DNA from: Sphingosinicella terrae
GTDB lineage: Bacteria > Pseudomonadota > Alphaproteobacteria > Sphingomonadales > Sphingomonadaceae
Assembly: GCF_003347635.1 (NCBI RefSeq)
Contig: NZ_QDFY01000011.1
Span: 62,001-126,000, forward strand
Length of the DNA stretch: 64,000 nt
Reading direction: 5' to 3'
Below the pieces are notes generated by a model. That model had not been told where the DNA came from, searched no databases, and worked only from the letters and a program-made list of their open reading frames with translations. Positions 45,633-54,615 of the stretch are shown piece after piece (positions within the stretch are counted from its first letter, which is position 1; every line of letters starts with the position of its first letter). Position numbers and translations under genes: made by a program.

Positions 45633-45812
45633 ATGGCCGTTCCCAAAAGAAAGACCTCGCCGTCGCGGCGCAACATGCGTCGCAGCCACGATGCGCTCAA
45701 AGTCACGCAGTTTCAGGAATGCCCGAATTGCGGCGAGCTCCGCCAGCCGCACAATGTGTGCCAGGCGTGCGGCCATTATAAGGGTCGCGAGATCCTGAAG
45801 ACCGAGGCGTGA
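45633..45812 (+). CDS. rpmF: 50S ribosomal protein L32
   Basis: The 59-residue protein reads [20 protein letters not shown], then [20 protein letters not shown] and [15 protein letters not shown]. It is the canonical L32 with a CxxC...CxxC zinc ribbon (PNCG, QACG); the first pair is ECPNC. Start ATG 45633, with AGCAGG upstream. It heads the conserved rpmF-plsX-fabH-ihfA order, linking ribosome and fatty acid/phospholipid synthesis. Confidence 0.97.
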   Translation: MAVPKRKTSPSRRNMRRSHDALKVTQFQECPNCGELRQPHNVCQACGHYKGREILKTEA

Positions 45813-45846
45813 CACGCATCTTTCCTTAAGAGGGGAGGCGGCAGCT

Positions 45847-46890
45847 TTGGCCAGCGGGCCCCGGATCGCGATCGATGCCATGGGGGGCGATTCCGGTCCC
45901 CCGGCCATGGTCGCCGGCGCCGCTAGCGCCTTCGAGCGTCGGAGCGACCTCACATTCCTGCTGTTCGGCGACCAGTCGGCGATCCGCGCCGAGCTGGACG
46001 GCCACGCGGCGCTCGCCGCGGCCTGTCAGATCGTCCATTGCGACGACGTCATCGCCGGCACCGAGAAGCCGAGCCAGGCGATCCGGCGCGCCAAGACCAG
46101 CTCGATGGGCCGCGCTATCGCGGCCGTGAAGGCCGGTGAGGCGCAGGCGGCGGTCTCGGGCGGCAATACCGGGGCGCTGATGGCGATGGCGAAGCTGGCA
46201 CTTCGCACCATGCCGGGCATCGACCGCCCCGCTCTGGCGGCGCTGCTGCCGACGCTGGGCGAGAACGACCTCGTCATGCTCGATCTCGGCGCCAATACCG
46301 AGTGCGACGTCCAGAATCTGGTCCAGTTCGCGGTCATGGGCGCGGCCTATGCCCGGGTCGTGCTCGACCTCGATCGGCCGCGGGTCCAGCTGCTCAACAT
46401 CGGCACCGAAGAGCTCAAGGGGACGGACGAGCTCAAGGAGGCGGCGGCGATCCTGCGACGCTCCACCGACGTGGGCATGAGCTTCGACGGGTTCATCGAG
46501 GCGGACAAGATTTCGCGTGGCGGGGCCGACGTGGTCGTCACCGACGGCTTCTCCGGCAATATCGCGCTCAAGTCGGTGGAGGGCACGGCGCGATTCGTCA
46601 CCGATCTCCTGCGGCGCGCCTTCACCAGCTCGGTGCGGTCGAAGATCGGCTTTCTCATTTCGCGCCCGGCCACCGAACTGCTGCGTCACCATCTCGATCC
46701 GAACAATCATAATGGCGCCGTCTTCCTCGGTCTCAACGGGCTGGTCGTGAAGAGCCACGGCAGCGCCAACGACAAGGGCGTCGCCAACGCGATCCGGGTC
46801 GCGGCGCGGATGGTGCGCGAGGACCTCACCCGGAAGATCAGCGAGGATCTCGCCAGCGTGTCCCTGCCCAACAGCCAGGCGGCGCAATGA
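45847..46890 (+). CDS. plsX: Phosphate acyltransferase PlsX
   Basis: PlsX converts acyl-ACP and phosphate to acyl-phosphate for PlsY, starting phospholipid synthesis at the membrane surface. The 347-residue product has [19 protein letters not shown] at the start, [50 protein letters not shown] and [14 protein letters not shown]. These are standard PlsX signatures. TTG start 45847 follows GGGGAGG. The ATGA overlap with fabH couples the two. Confidence 0.95.
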   Translation: MASGPRIAIDAMGGDSGPPAMVAGAASAFERRSDLTFLLFGDQSAIRAELDGHAALAAACQIVHCDDVIAGTEKPSQAIRRAKTSSMGRAIAAVKAGEAQAAVSGGNTGALMAMAKLALRTMPGIDRPALAALLPTLGENDLVMLDLGANTECDVQNLVQFAVMGAAYARVVLDLDRPRVQLLNIGTEELKGTDELKEAAAILRRSTDVGMSFDGFIEADKISRGGADVVVTDGFSGNIALKSVEGTARFVTDLLRRAFTSSVRSKIGFLISRPATELLRHHLDPNNHNGAVFLGLNGLVVKSHGSANDKGVANAIRVAARMVREDLTRKISEDLASVSLPNSQAAQ

Positions 46891-47849
46891 CCCGCCGCGC
46901 CGTCATCGTCGGCACGGGAGCGGCGTTGCCGCCGCGCCGCGTCACCAACCAGGAACTGGCCGAGCGGGTCGAGACGACCCATGAGTGGATCGTCGAGCGG
47001 ACCGGCATCGAGGCGCGTCACATCGCCGCCGACGGCGAGACCACGGCCACGCTCGCGACCGAGGCGGCGCGAAAGGCGCTCGACGCCGCCGGCATCGCCG
47101 CCGACCGGATCGGCCTCATCGTCCTCGCCACGGCCACGCCCGACCAGACCTTTCCCTCCAGCGCCACCCGGGTCCAGACCGCGCTCGGGATCGACGACTG
47201 CATCGCCTTCGACGTGCAGGCGGTCTGCACCGGCTTCCTCTACGCCCTGTCGATCGCCGACAACATGGTGAAGGGGGGGATGGCCGATCATGCCCTGGTG
47301 ATCGGCTCGGAGACCTTCAGCCGGATCCTCGACTGGGAGGATCGCGCGACCTGCGTCCTGTTCGGCGACGGCGCCGGCGCGGTCGTGCTCGAGGCGCGCG
47401 ATGTCGAGGACGAGGGCATTCTCGCCACCCGCCTCCACGCCGACGGCCGGCACAACGACCTGCTCTACGTCGACGGCGGCGTCTCCACCACCGGCACGGT
47501 CGGCAAGCTCAGGATGAAGGGCAAGGAGGTGTTCCGCCACGCCGTCGTCAACCTCGCCGAGGTGCTCGGCGAGGTGCTGGCCGCCGCCGGTCATCGCACC
47601 GAGGAAGTTGACTGGGTCGTTCCCCACCAGGCGAACAAGCGCATTCTCGACGCGACCGCGAAGAAGCTCGGGCTCGACCCGGCGCGGGTGATCGTAACCG
47701 TCGACCAGCATGCCAACACGTCGGCCGCATCGGTGCCGCTCGCGCTCGACGTCGCCGTTCGCGATGGGCGCATCCGCAAGGGGGATCTCGTCGTCCTCGA
47801 GGCGATGGGCGGCGGCTTCACCTGGGGGGCCGCCGTCCTGCGCTACTGA
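46887..47849 (+). CDS. fabH: 3-oxoacyl-ACP synthase III (KAS III)
   Basis: FabH condenses acetyl-CoA with malonyl-ACP to initiate fatty acid elongation. The 320-residue thiolase-fold enzyme has the N-terminal [20 protein letters not shown], the catalytic Cys in [15 protein letters not shown] (about residues 107-121), the His in [15 protein letters not shown] (about 245-259), and the Asn in [16 protein letters not shown] (about 272-287). The Cys-His-Asn triad is intact. It overlaps plsX by 4 bases. ihfA follows after a 277-base regulatory gap. Confidence 0.96.
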   Translation: MTRRAVIVGTGAALPPRRVTNQELAERVETTHEWIVERTGIEARHIAADGETTATLATEAARKALDAAGIAADRIGLIVLATATPDQTFPSSATRVQTALGIDDCIAFDVQAVCTGFLYALSIADNMVKGGMADHALVIGSETFSRILDWEDRATCVLFGDGAGAVVLEARDVEDEGILATRLHADGRHNDLLYVDGGVSTTGTVGKLRMKGKEVFRHAVVNLAEVLGEVLAAAGHRTEEVDWVVPHQANKRILDATAKKLGLDPARVIVTVDQHANTSAASVPLALDVAVRDGRIRKGDLVVLEAMGGGFTWGAAVLRY

Positions 47850-48058
47850 CAGGGAAAGCCGGTCCACTCGCGCCAGAATAGGCGATGGCCGTGCGGCGCG
47901 GCTTTCCCGATCCGGTACGACTTGGCCCCTGCCGGACTGGCCTCGCCGGCCTGCCGACTCTATGAAGGGCGCCGCGCGCTGCCCGGGGGAGCGGCGCGAA
48001 CGGCAGGTCGGCCCCGATTCTCACCGTGAATCCGGGGCGGTCCGGCATGTTGTTGTGA

Positions 48059-48088
48059 CAGGTTCACGTTGCGCTCGACGTGAACCTG
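48059..48088 (+). promoter_or_regulatory. Perfect 11-bp inverted repeat upstream of ihfA
   Basis: CAGGTTCACGT, 8 bases, ACGTGAACCTG: a perfect dyad 38 bases before the ihfA ATG in the 277-base fabH-ihfA gap. A MerR-family regulator gene lies just downstream of ihfA, and MerR proteins favour such dyads (inference). The rest of the gap holds no gene I can support. Confidence 0.55.
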
Positions 48089-48126
48089 GATTAGTGTCGC
48101 TTGACCGAGCGGGAGGTACACCTTCA

Positions 48127-48450
48127 ATGGCAGACGCAGGGACGATCAGGAAGCCGTCCGTGGGCACGCTGACGCGCGCCGACCTCGCCGATATCGTGCA
48201 TCGGGAGATCGGCCTTTCCCGCGCCGATTCCGCCAACATCGTCGAGGGCATTCTCGGCCATATGTGCGGTGCCCTGGGCGACGGGGAGAACGTCAAGATC
48301 TCCGGCTTCGGCAGTTTCATCCTGCGCGACAAGGGCGAGCGGGTGGGACGCAATCCCAAGACCGGGGTCGAGGTCCCGATCGCGCCGCGCCGCGTTCTTA
48401 CCTTCCGCGCCAGTCAGATCATGCGCGAGCGGATCGCCCGCGGCGGCTGA
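48127..48450 (+). CDS. ihfA: Integration host factor subunit alpha
   Basis: IHF alpha pairs with IHF beta to bend DNA in transcription, recombination and replication. The 107-residue protein has the HU/IHF fold: [30 protein letters not shown] (helices), [25 protein letters not shown] and [19 protein letters not shown]. The arm motif RNPKTG..V.I..RRVLTF supports alpha rather than HU. GGGAGG precedes the ATG by about 9 bases. A MerR regulator follows after 7 bases, an order seen across alphaproteobacteria. Confidence 0.94.
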   Translation: MADAGTIRKPSVGTLTRADLADIVHREIGLSRADSANIVEGILGHMCGALGDGENVKISGFGSFILRDKGERVGRNPKTGVEVPIAPRRVLTFRASQIMRERIARGG

Positions 48451-48457
48451 TCGCCGG

Positions 48458-48853
48458 ATGGCCCCGCCGACCCAGAAGAGCGAACACGCCTTCCGGACGA
48501 TCGGCGAGCTTGCCGCCGAGCTCGGGCTGCCGCAGCACATATTGAGATATTGGGAAACGCGCTTCCCGCAGCTGCGGCCGCTGCAGCGCGCGGGCAACCG
48601 GCGCTATTACCGGCCCGCCGACGTCGCTCTCGCGAGACGGATCAACAAGCTCCTCAACGAAGACGGCTACACCATAAAGGGGGTTCAGCAGCTGCTCGCG
48701 CGCGGCGATGCCGACGATCCGGCCGCAACTTCGATCTCGCCTGCTGCCGGGTCTCCCCCACCGCCGGAGACTCCATCATCCCCTTTTCCGGTGGAGGCAC
48801 TGCGGGAGATCCGCCGCAGCCTCGCCGACGCCCTCGCTGAAGCCGAGGTCTGA
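48458..48853 (+). CDS. MerR-family transcriptional regulator
   Basis: The 131-residue product has an N-terminal MerR winged helix: [45 protein letters not shown] (discontinuous), then [23 protein letters not shown]. The long effector domain of classical MerR proteins is missing, and a short Pro/Ala segment and a helix ([17 protein letters not shown]) end the protein. It belongs to the short type found next to ihfA in alphaproteobacteria. Cotranscription with ihfA is likely, and the dyad upstream of ihfA may be its target. Confidence 0.9.
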   Translation: MAPPTQKSEHAFRTIGELAAELGLPQHILRYWETRFPQLRPLQRAGNRRYYRPADVALARRINKLLNEDGYTIKGVQQLLARGDADDPAATSISPAAGSPPPPETPSSPFPVEALREIRRSLADALAEAEV

Positions 48854-48856
48854 GCC

Positions 48857-48876
48857 GGTTCGCGACAGCGCGAACC
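48857..48876 (+). terminator. Hairpin after the MerR gene
   Basis: GGTTCGCG-ACAG-CGCGAACC, a perfect 8-bp stem immediately after the stop codon. There is no T run. Confidence 0.5.
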
Positions 48877-48988
48877 TGACGCCTGTCGGCCAGGCCGGGA
48901 ACGTTCGTTCAAGATTCTAAGCGATTGCAGTCGGACGTTATCGTCTGGCGACTCGAAAATCGCGGCCTTCCCATAGCCTGGCGCGGCC

Positions 48989-49007
48989 GTTCCGATGCTA
49001 TCGGAAC
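48989..49007 (-). terminator. Hairpin after the SixA-like gene
   Basis: GTTCCGAT-GCT-ATCGGAAC, a perfect 8-bp stem located 11 bases beyond the end of the minus-strand phosphatase gene. No clear T run. Confidence 0.5.
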
Positions 49008-49017
49008 GCAGCCTGTC

Positions 49018-49560
49018 CTAGGCGTCCTCCGGACCGAGCTCCGGATCGACGTCGCGCGGCCGGATGAATCGGCTCAGCCGGCCGGCACCGGCCTCGACGT
49101 CGTGCCAGTGGTCGATGGGCAAGGCGATCTCGGCAAGGGTGGCGGTCGGGTATTTTTCGGCGAGGACGCGGCGAAGCCCGTCGCCTTCCTCTTCCCGCGT
49201 CAGCAGCAGCGCCAGCGATTCGAGCCCCGGATTGTGGCCGACCAGAAGCAGCCGGTCGGCGCCGTCATCGGCCTGCCGGACGAGCTCGAGCAGCGCCGCC
49301 GCCGTCGCCAGGTAGGCACGCTCGTCATAGTCCGCGTGGATCGGCCGGCCATAGCCGTCGGCGAGATCGGCGAGCGTCTCGACCACCCGGGCGGCGGGGG
49401 AGGCGATGACCGCGTCGAAATCGATCCCGCGGCTGCGCATCTCGCGGCCGATCGTGCGCGCCGCTCTCCGCCCGCGCTTGTTCAGCGGTCGGTCGAAATC
49501 GCGTAGCGCCGGATCGTCCCATCCGGATTTGGCGTGCCTCAGCAGCGTCAGGATCTTCAT
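49018..49560 (-). CDS. SixA-type histidine phosphatase
   Basis: The 180-residue member of the histidine phosphatase superfamily has the RHG-type motif LLRHAKSGWDDPALRDFDRPLNKRGRRAA (catalytic His about residue 9; discontinuous), VIASPAARVVETL and the second catalytic His in LLLVGHNPGLESL. The short form with RHAKS matches SixA, which dephosphorylates phosphohistidine on signalling or PTS proteins. The substrate here is unknown. It overlaps the DinG-like gene by 4 bases and is likely cotranscribed. Confidence 0.9.
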   Translation of the reverse strand: MKILTLLRHAKSGWDDPALRDFDRPLNKRGRRAARTIGREMRSRGIDFDAVIASPAARVVETLADLADGYGRPIHADYDERAYLATAAALLELVRQADDGADRLLLVGHNPGLESLALLLTREEEGDGLRRVLAEKYPTATLAEIALPIDHWHDVEAGAGRLSRFIRPRDVDPELGPEDA

Positions 49561-52265
49561 GCGTCTTCCCGGCAGGCGACCGCTGATTCGGCGCCGGCGA
49601 GTCGCTCACCTACATGCTCGATGGCTTCGGCGAGATGAACCCGCCGCACCGGCACTCCGGGGGGAAAGGCGCCGAGCAGGCGGGTGGGCGTCGCCGCGGA
49701 GAGAAGGACGAAGATGCCCCGATCGCCGCTCCGCCGGATGAGCCGTCCGAAGGCCTGGGCGAGCCGTGCCCGTACCACCCGGTCGTCATAGGCGGATCCG
49801 CCGCCGGCGGCCCGGCGCGCGGCATGGAGCACCGTCGGTCGCGGCCACGGCACGCCCTCCATCACGACGAGCCGGAGCGAATCGCCGGGGACGTCGACGC
49901 CGTCGCGAAGCGCGTCGGTGCCGAGCAGCGACGCGCGCGGATCGTCCCGGAAGATGTCGACCAAGGTGCCGGTATCGATCGGGTCGACATGCTGGGCGTA
50001 GAGCGGCAGCCCGGCGCGGGCGAGGCGGTCGGCGATCCGCGCGTGCACCGCCCGCAGCCGCTGGATGGCGGTGAACAGGCCGAGCGTTCCGCCCTGCGCC
50101 GCCTCGATCAGCCGCCCATAGGCGCCGGCCAGCGCGGCGATGTCGCCCTTCCGGACGTCGGTGACGATCAGCACCTCGCTCGAAGCGGCATAGTCGAACG
50201 GGCTGGCTGCCTCGAACCGGCCGGCGGGGCTGGGGACGTGGCAGGCGCCGGTGCGCGCCTCGGCATGGCTCCAATCCTCGCCGCCGCCGCGCAGGGTCGC
50301 CGACGTGACCAGGATGCCGTGGGCGGGCTTGATCACGACCTCGGCGAGCGGACGGGTCGGGTCGAGCCAGTGACGATGGAGACCGATGTCGAACTCCCGC
50401 CCCTCGACCCGGTCCACCGCCAGCCAGTCGACGAAGTCCGCGTCGGCGGGGCCGCCGATCCGGGCCGCCAGCGCGATCCAGCCGGACAGCGTCTGGCAGC
50501 GCCAGGTCAGCCCGCCGATCGCGCCTTCGACCCGTGCCCGCGCCTGCGCGTCGAGCCAGTCCGGCGAATCCTCGATCACCGCCTCCAGCCGCTTTGACAG
50601 CGCGACCAGCGGCCGCAGCAATCGCTCGAGCGCCTCGACCGCCGGCGCCGCCGCGTCGACGAGCGCTGAATCGGGCTCGGCGAGCTCGGTCTCGAGGCCG
50701 TAGCCGGCGTCCTGCGCCGTGGCGCGCGCGAAGACGGTGCCGCGGACGGCGGCGAGCAGCTTCTCGATCGGTCCCAGCGCGATGCCTTCGGCGAGCCGCT
50801 GCAGCCAGCCGTCGCCGGGAAGCTCCCCGGCGGCCTGCACTGCGGCCTCGAGCGCTTCCGCGCCGGCTTCGTCATAGGAGGCGACGTCGGACAGGCGCGC
50901 CGCGAGGCCCCGCCGCCGCCCGCGCGACTTGCCTTCCGGTCCGACGATCCAGCGCCTCAGCTCGATCGCTTCCTGCCCGGTCAGGGCGGCGGCGAAGGTC
51001 GAATCGGCGGCGTCGAAGAGGTGGTGGCCCTCGTCGAACACGATCCGGGTCGGGATCTGTCCGCTCTCGCGGCCGCGCGCGGCATTGACCATCAAGAGGG
51101 CATGGTTGGCGATGACCAGATCCGCATCCTGGCTCGCGCGCGCCGCCCGTTCGATGAAGCAGCGGCGATAATGGGGGCAGCCGGCATAGACGCATTCGCC
51201 GCGCCGGTCGGTCAGCGCCGTCGCGCCCGCCCGCCGGAACAGGCTGGTGAGCCAGCCGGGCAGGTCGCCGCCGACCATGTCGCCGTCCTTGCTATAGGCG
51301 GCCCAGCGCGCGACCAGCTGCGCCAGCACCGCCGCGCGGCCGGCAAAGCCGCCCTGCAGCGCGTCCTCGAGGTTGAGCAGGCACAGATAGTTTTCGCGTC
51401 CCTTGCGCACGACGATCCGGCGGCGGCGCTCGGCCTCGTCGGGAAACAGCCTGACGCCCTCCCGGTCGAGCTGGCGCTGGAGCGCCTTGGTATAGGTCGA
51501 TATCCAGACGGCGCCGTCCGCCGCTTCTGCCCAGACGGAGGCGGGCGCGAGATAGCCGAGCGTCTTGCCGATGCCGGTGCCGGCCTCGGCGAGGAGCAGG
51601 TTCGGCTGTCCCTCGGCGCGGCGCGGCGCGAAGACGGCGGTGGCGCGCGCGGCATAGGCGCGCTGCCCCTCGCGCGGCTCCGAACCACGCCCGGTCAGCC
51701 GCGCCAGACGCTCCACCGCCGCCTCGGCATCGATGCTGACCGGCCGCGGCTGCGCCCGGCCGCCTTTTTCCTCCCATTCGGGGAGCCGGCTGAACAGCCA
51801 GCGCTCGTCCCGGTCGGGTCGCCGCAGCCGCTGGCCGACCAGCCCCGCCCAAGGCCAGCGCAGCCGGTGAAGCGCCTGCGCGGACGCCCAGGCGCCCTCG
51901 CGCTCCGGCCAGTCTTCGCCGAGCCTGTCGAGCAGGGCGGCGGCGGCGTCGCGCAGGAATCGGGCCGCTTCGCTCGCGCTCTCCGGGGCGTCTAGCCCGA
52001 GCGCCTGCGCCAGCCCTTTCGGCGTCGGCACCGCGAAGCGCGCCGGATGGACGAACGCGTACAGCTCGAGCAGGTCCAGGCCGGACAAATCGGGATAGCC
52101 GAGCCGGTTGCCGACCAGGGGCGCGTTGAGCATGATCATCGGCGTCTCGGCCGCGCGCGCGATCGCCTCGCCGCGGCCGACGGCCGCGATCTCGCCGTCC
52201 GGCTGGGCGATCCAGATGCCGGCATGGGTTGCGTGGAGCGCCGGATAGGGCAAAGAGGCGGCCAT
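49557..52265 (-). CDS. DinG-like superfamily 2 DNA helicase
   Basis: The 902-residue protein has an extra N-terminal region (to about residue 195), then the XPD/DinG-type helicase. Walker A is in LLAEAGTGIGKTLGYLAPA, the DEAH-type box reads VFDEGHHLF, and motifs LVTSATLR and LLGTDALRDGVDVPG are present. Cysteines in LCLL, ECVYAGCPHYRRC are spaced as the four [4Fe-4S] ligands of XPD/DinG. It probably unwinds DNA 5' to 3' in repair. ATG 52265 is used because the longer frame overlaps lysK on the other strand. Its ends overlap the phosphatase gene. Confidence 0.88.
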   Translation of the reverse strand: MAASLPYPALHATHAGIWIAQPDGEIAAVGRGEAIARAAETPMIMLNAPLVGNRLGYPDLSGLDLLELYAFVHPARFAVPTPKGLAQALGLDAPESASEAARFLRDAAAALLDRLGEDWPEREGAWASAQALHRLRWPWAGLVGQRLRRPDRDERWLFSRLPEWEEKGGRAQPRPVSIDAEAAVERLARLTGRGSEPREGQRAYAARATAVFAPRRAEGQPNLLLAEAGTGIGKTLGYLAPASVWAEAADGAVWISTYTKALQRQLDREGVRLFPDEAERRRRIVVRKGRENYLCLLNLEDALQGGFAGRAAVLAQLVARWAAYSKDGDMVGGDLPGWLTSLFRRAGATALTDRRGECVYAGCPHYRRCFIERAARASQDADLVIANHALLMVNAARGRESGQIPTRIVFDEGHHLFDAADSTFAAALTGQEAIELRRWIVGPEGKSRGRRRGLAARLSDVASYDEAGAEALEAAVQAAGELPGDGWLQRLAEGIALGPIEKLLAAVRGTVFARATAQDAGYGLETELAEPDSALVDAAAPAVEALERLLRPLVALSKRLEAVIEDSPDWLDAQARARVEGAIGGLTWRCQTLSGWIALAARIGGPADADFVDWLAVDRVEGREFDIGLHRHWLDPTRPLAEVVIKPAHGILVTSATLRGGGEDWSHAEARTGACHVPSPAGRFEAASPFDYAASSEVLIVTDVRKGDIAALAGAYGRLIEAAQGGTLGLFTAIQRLRAVHARIADRLARAGLPLYAQHVDPIDTGTLVDIFRDDPRASLLGTDALRDGVDVPGDSLRLVVMEGVPWPRPTVLHAARRAAGGGSAYDDRVVRARLAQAFGRLIRRSGDRGIFVLLSAATPTRLLGAFPPGVPVRRVHLAEAIEHVGERLAGAESAVACREDA

Positions 52266-52302
52266 TCGCCCGGCATGGACTGCGCGGAACGAAAGGACAA
52301 CA

Positions 52303-53895
52303 GTGTCGGTGCCATCGGAGCTTCGCGAGGCGGCGAATGTCAGCAAGGCCTGGCCCTATGAGGAGGCGCGCAAGCTCCTGAAGCGCTATCCGGACGGGCC
52401 CGGCGAGCGCCCCATATTGTTCGAGACCGGCTATGGCCCCTCCGGCCTGCCCCATCTCGGCACCTTCCAGGAGGTGGCGCGCACCCTGATGGTGCGCCAC
52501 GCTCTTTCGGAGATGGTCGACTGGCCGAGCCGGCTCATCGCCTTCTCCGACGACATGGACGGCATGCGCAAGGTGCCGCCGGGCGTTCCCCACCAGGACA
52601 TGATGCACGAGCATCTCGACCAGCCGCTGTCGAAGGTGCCGGATCCGTTCGGCTGCGGCCACAAGAGCTATGCCGACCATAATAACGGCCTGCTGCGCCA
52701 GTTCCTCGACCGGTTCGGCTTCGACTACGAGTTCCTCTCTTCCACCGACTGCTATGGCTCGGGGAGGTTCGACGAGGTTCTGCGCCAGGTGCTTCGCACG
52801 TTCGACGACATCATGGCCGTCATGCTGCCGACGCTGCGCGAGGAGCGGCGCAAGACCTACTCGCCGGTGCTCCCGGTCAGCCGGGTCAACGGCAAGGTGC
52901 TCCAGGTTCCCGTCCAGGTCGTCGACCCGGAAGCGGGACTGATCCGCTATGTCGAGCCCGAGACAGGCGAGACGGTGGACCAGTCCATTCTCTCCGGCGG
53001 CGCCAAGCTGCAGTGGAAGGTCGACTGGGCGGCGCGGTGGGTCGCACTCTACGTCGATTACGAAATGTCCGGCAAGGACCATATCGATGGCGTCATCCAG
53101 AGCGGCAAGATCGCCCGTATCCTGGGCGGACGACCGCCGGAAGGCTTCAATTACGAGCTGTTCCTCGACGAGAATGGCGAGAAGATCTCGAAGACCAAGG
53201 GCAATGGCGTCACCATCGACGAGTGGCTGACCTATGCGCCCGAGGAGAGCCTCGCTTTCTACATCTACCGCGATCCCCGCAAGGCCAAGCAGCTCTCCTT
53301 CTCGGTGATCCCGAAGGCGGTCGACGAATATCACCAGTTCCTCGCCGCCTATCCCGATCAGGAGATCGACAAGAAGCTCGGCAATCCGGTCCATCACGTC
53401 CATGCCAGCCAGGTGCCGGCGGCGCAGATGCCGATCAGTTTCGCCCTGCTGCTGAACCTCGTCGCCGTCGCCTCGACCGACGACAAGGACCTGCTCTGGG
53501 GCTTCGTCCGGCGCTATTGCCCGGAAGCGTCGCCCGACAGCCATCCCAAGCTCGACGCCCTGCTCGACTACGCCCTCGCTTATTTCCGCGACTTCATCGC
53601 CGGCTCGCTGCGCCGGCGGCCGCCGACCGACATCGAGGCCGCGGCGCTCCGCGATCTCGACGCGCGCCTCGGCCGCCTCGCCGAGGACAGCGATTCCGAG
53701 ACGATCCAGAACGAGGTGTACGAGGTCGGGAAGACGCACCCGTTCGAGTCGCTGCGCGACTGGTTCAAGGCGCTGTACGAGATCCTGCTCGGCACCAGCC
53801 AGGGACCGCGCATGGGCAGCTTCGTCGCCCTCTACGGCATCGCCAACAGCCGCCGCCTGATCGCCGAGGCGCTGGAGGCGGTGCCGGCGGCCTGA
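52303..53895 (+). CDS. lysK: Lysyl-tRNA synthetase, class I
   Basis: This is the class I LysRS found in archaea, spirochaetes and most alphaproteobacteria, unlike the class II LysS of E. coli. The 530-residue protein has the HIGH-type motif GYGPSGLPHLGTF (about residues 44-56), LIAFSDDMDGMRKVP, and the KMSKS-type motif GEKISKTKGNG near residue 295, followed by an alpha-helical anticodon domain. Start GTG 52303 follows AAAGGACA. It is divergent from the DinG-like gene with a 37-base gap. Confidence 0.95.
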   Translation: MSVPSELREAANVSKAWPYEEARKLLKRYPDGPGERPILFETGYGPSGLPHLGTFQEVARTLMVRHALSEMVDWPSRLIAFSDDMDGMRKVPPGVPHQDMMHEHLDQPLSKVPDPFGCGHKSYADHNNGLLRQFLDRFGFDYEFLSSTDCYGSGRFDEVLRQVLRTFDDIMAVMLPTLREERRKTYSPVLPVSRVNGKVLQVPVQVVDPEAGLIRYVEPETGETVDQSILSGGAKLQWKVDWAARWVALYVDYEMSGKDHIDGVIQSGKIARILGGRPPEGFNYELFLDENGEKISKTKGNGVTIDEWLTYAPEESLAFYIYRDPRKAKQLSFSVIPKAVDEYHQFLAAYPDQEIDKKLGNPVHHVHASQVPAAQMPISFALLLNLVAVASTDDKDLLWGFVRRYCPEASPDSHPKLDALLDYALAYFRDFIAGSLRRRPPTDIEAAALRDLDARLGRLAEDSDSETIQNEVYEVGKTHPFESLRDWFKALYEILLGTSQGPRMGSFVALYGIANSRRLIAEALEAVPAA

Positions 53896-54009
53896 GCCGC
53901 CGCGATTGCCCATTGACCTGACGCCCCGGGGCGAGGAAGGAGCCGCGCGCGCCCTTGCGGCGATCCGGCGGCCGGCGCCGCCTCGTCATCATCATCAGGA
54001 CCCCGTTTC

Positions 54010-54543
54010 ATGAACATCGATCTCATTCCCGTGGGCGACAATCCTCCCGAGAGCCTCAACGTCATCATCGAGGTGCCGGTCGGCGGCGAGCCCGTCAAAT
54101 ATGAGTTCGACAAGAAATCGGGCGCCTTGTTCGTCGATCGCATCCTGCACACGCCGATGCGCTATCCCGCCAATTACGGCTTCATCCCGCACACCTTGTC
54201 GCCGGACGGCGATCCGCTGGACGCCCTCGTCGTCGCGCGCTCTCCTTTCATCCCCGGCTCGGTGGTCCGCGCCCGTCCGATCGCCGTCCTCTCCCTCGAG
54301 GACGAGGCCGGCGGCGACGAGAAGCTGCTGACCGTGCCGGTCGACACGACCTTCCCTTATTATTCGAATGTCGGCGAGCGCGACGATTTGCCCCAGATCG
54401 TGATGCAGCAGATCGAGCATTTCTTCACCCACTACAAGGATCTCGAATCCGAGAAGTGGGTGCGCGTCGGCCATTGGGAGGGCGCCGAAGTGGCGCGGCG
54501 CATCGTCACCGAGGCGATCGAGCGGGCGAAACAGAAGGCCTGA
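54010..54543 (+). CDS. ppa: Inorganic pyrophosphatase
   Basis: This family I soluble pyrophosphatase hydrolyses PPi released by biosynthetic reactions. The 177-residue product has VPVGGEPVKYEFDKKSGALFVDRIL, MRYPANYGFIPHTL and the metal-binding DGDPLDALVV motif (about residues 66-75), then VPVDTTFPYYSNVGERDDLP. Length matches the bacterial hexameric type. It lies alone between lysK and the convergent DUF885 gene. Confidence 0.96.
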   Translation: MNIDLIPVGDNPPESLNVIIEVPVGGEPVKYEFDKKSGALFVDRILHTPMRYPANYGFIPHTLSPDGDPLDALVVARSPFIPGSVVRARPIAVLSLEDEAGGDEKLLTVPVDTTFPYYSNVGERDDLPQIVMQQIEHFFTHYKDLESEKWVRVGHWEGAEVARRIVTEAIERAKQKA

Positions 54544-54615
54544 CGCGGCGCATGCACGGCTGATCTGGAATGCCTGCGGGGGTTCGGATGGGCGCCGCCG
54601 CCGGGCCCGGAGAGC

